DNA of 51,611 nucleotides from an uncultured Prevotella sp. GTDB lineage: Bacteria; Bacteroidota; Bacteroidia; Bacteroidales; Bacteroidaceae. Both the position numbers and the translations under genes were made by a program. The notes beneath the pieces were generated by a model, which saw only the letters and a program-made list of their open reading frames with translations, had not been told where the DNA came from and did no database searches. The stretch's first letter is position 1, and the number at the start of each line of letters is the position of its first letter. Location: the NCBI GenBank assembly GCA_934204655.1, contig CAKPZJ010000017.1, positions 1 to 51,611 on the forward strand, written 5' to 3'. Shown one piece after another: positions 51,561 through 51,611 of this stretch.

Positions 51561-51611
51561 ATGTTTAGAGAAGTTTATACGCAACCCTTTTCCTATATCC
51601 GCCAAAGCCCT
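51561..51611 (+). CDS. possible 5' end of a divergent gene (partial)
   Basis: Seventeen open codons (start MFREVYTQPF) run off the right edge. There is an AT-rich leader before the ATG but no clear -7 element. Too little is present to judge identity. Confidence 0.25.
   Translation, partial: MFREVYTQPFSYIRQSP

Noticed and set aside
1..51611. tRNA, rRNA, CRISPR arrays, insertion sequences
   Set aside because: No tRNA T-arm (GTTCRA) in cloverleaf context, no rRNA, no regular direct repeats with spacers and no transposase or integrase motifs were found by reading.

Overview
The window is one contiguous stretch of a GC-rich Bacteroidota chromosome, most likely order Bacteroidales (Prevotella/Bacteroides-like). 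Four things point there. The promoters have the Bacteroidota form (TTTG, about 19-20 nt, TAnnTTTG). AT-rich leaders replace Shine-Dalgarno sites. The window carries lineage genes: bifunctional Fkp, DUF4492 next to cytochrome bd, PnuT with a TonB receptor under a TPP riboswitch, a DUF177-rpmF-fabH cluster and a DUF4143 ATPase. Surface lipoproteins and TonB receptors are also of that type. I saw no tRNA, rRNA, CRISPR array, integrase or insertion sequence.

Layout. 0.4-2.1 kb: DUF177-rpmF-fabH operon. 2.2-3.8 kb (minus): YjbR-like protein and a glycosyltransferase. 4.0-6.7 kb: GTPases era and der, then a small lipoprotein. 6.8-8.3 kb (minus): CCA-adding enzyme. 8.6-13.9 kb: lipoprotein, tandem-duplicated DUF1599 protein, DoxX-like membrane protein, tpiA, SPOR protein, folE and an xth-type nuclease. 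14-15.2 kb (minus): mtnN-luxS, a complete S-adenosylhomocysteine disposal pair. 15.6-21 kb: YfhO-type membrane protein and Fkp (salvage of L-fucose to GDP-fucose). 21-22.9 kb (minus): membrane metallophosphoesterase and a small trypsin-like protease. 23.3-25.2 kb: DUF4143 ATPase behind tandem palindromes, then a nitroreductase (minus). 25.5-30.8 kb: B12-dependent ribonucleotide reductase, folB, a cell-wall amidase with SPOR domain and an MCE/MlaD protein. 30.8-33.5 kb: dnaA, flanked by two long gene-poor spacers with DnaA-box-like sites and hairpins. 33.5-36.5 kb: DUF4492-cydA-cydB. 36.6-48.3 kb (mostly minus): BtuB-like TonB receptor, aldo/keto reductase, GNAT acetyltransferase, secreted sialidase-fold protein, a thiamin-uptake operon (TPP riboswitch, TonB receptor, PnuT), an unknown secreted protein and mutY. 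48.4-51.6 kb: two lipoproteins, class I fumarase (minus) and possibly the first codons of a further gene.

Most of the content is housekeeping: translation and ribosome GTPases, fatty-acid initiation, folate, dNTPs, replication initiation, base-excision repair, microaerobic respiration and anaerobic fumarate metabolism. I found no clear undescribed multi-gene system. The most interesting signals are non-coding. There are two small intergenic repeat families, one built into an 18-bp perfect inverted repeat upstream of dnaA. DnaA-box-like sites lie on both sides of dnaA. Several promoters sit so close to the start codon that the mRNAs should be almost leaderless. Operator-like palindromes lie at the DUF4143 ATPase and aldo/keto reductase promoters. 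The TPP-riboswitch operon lacks an adjacent thiamin pyrophosphokinase.
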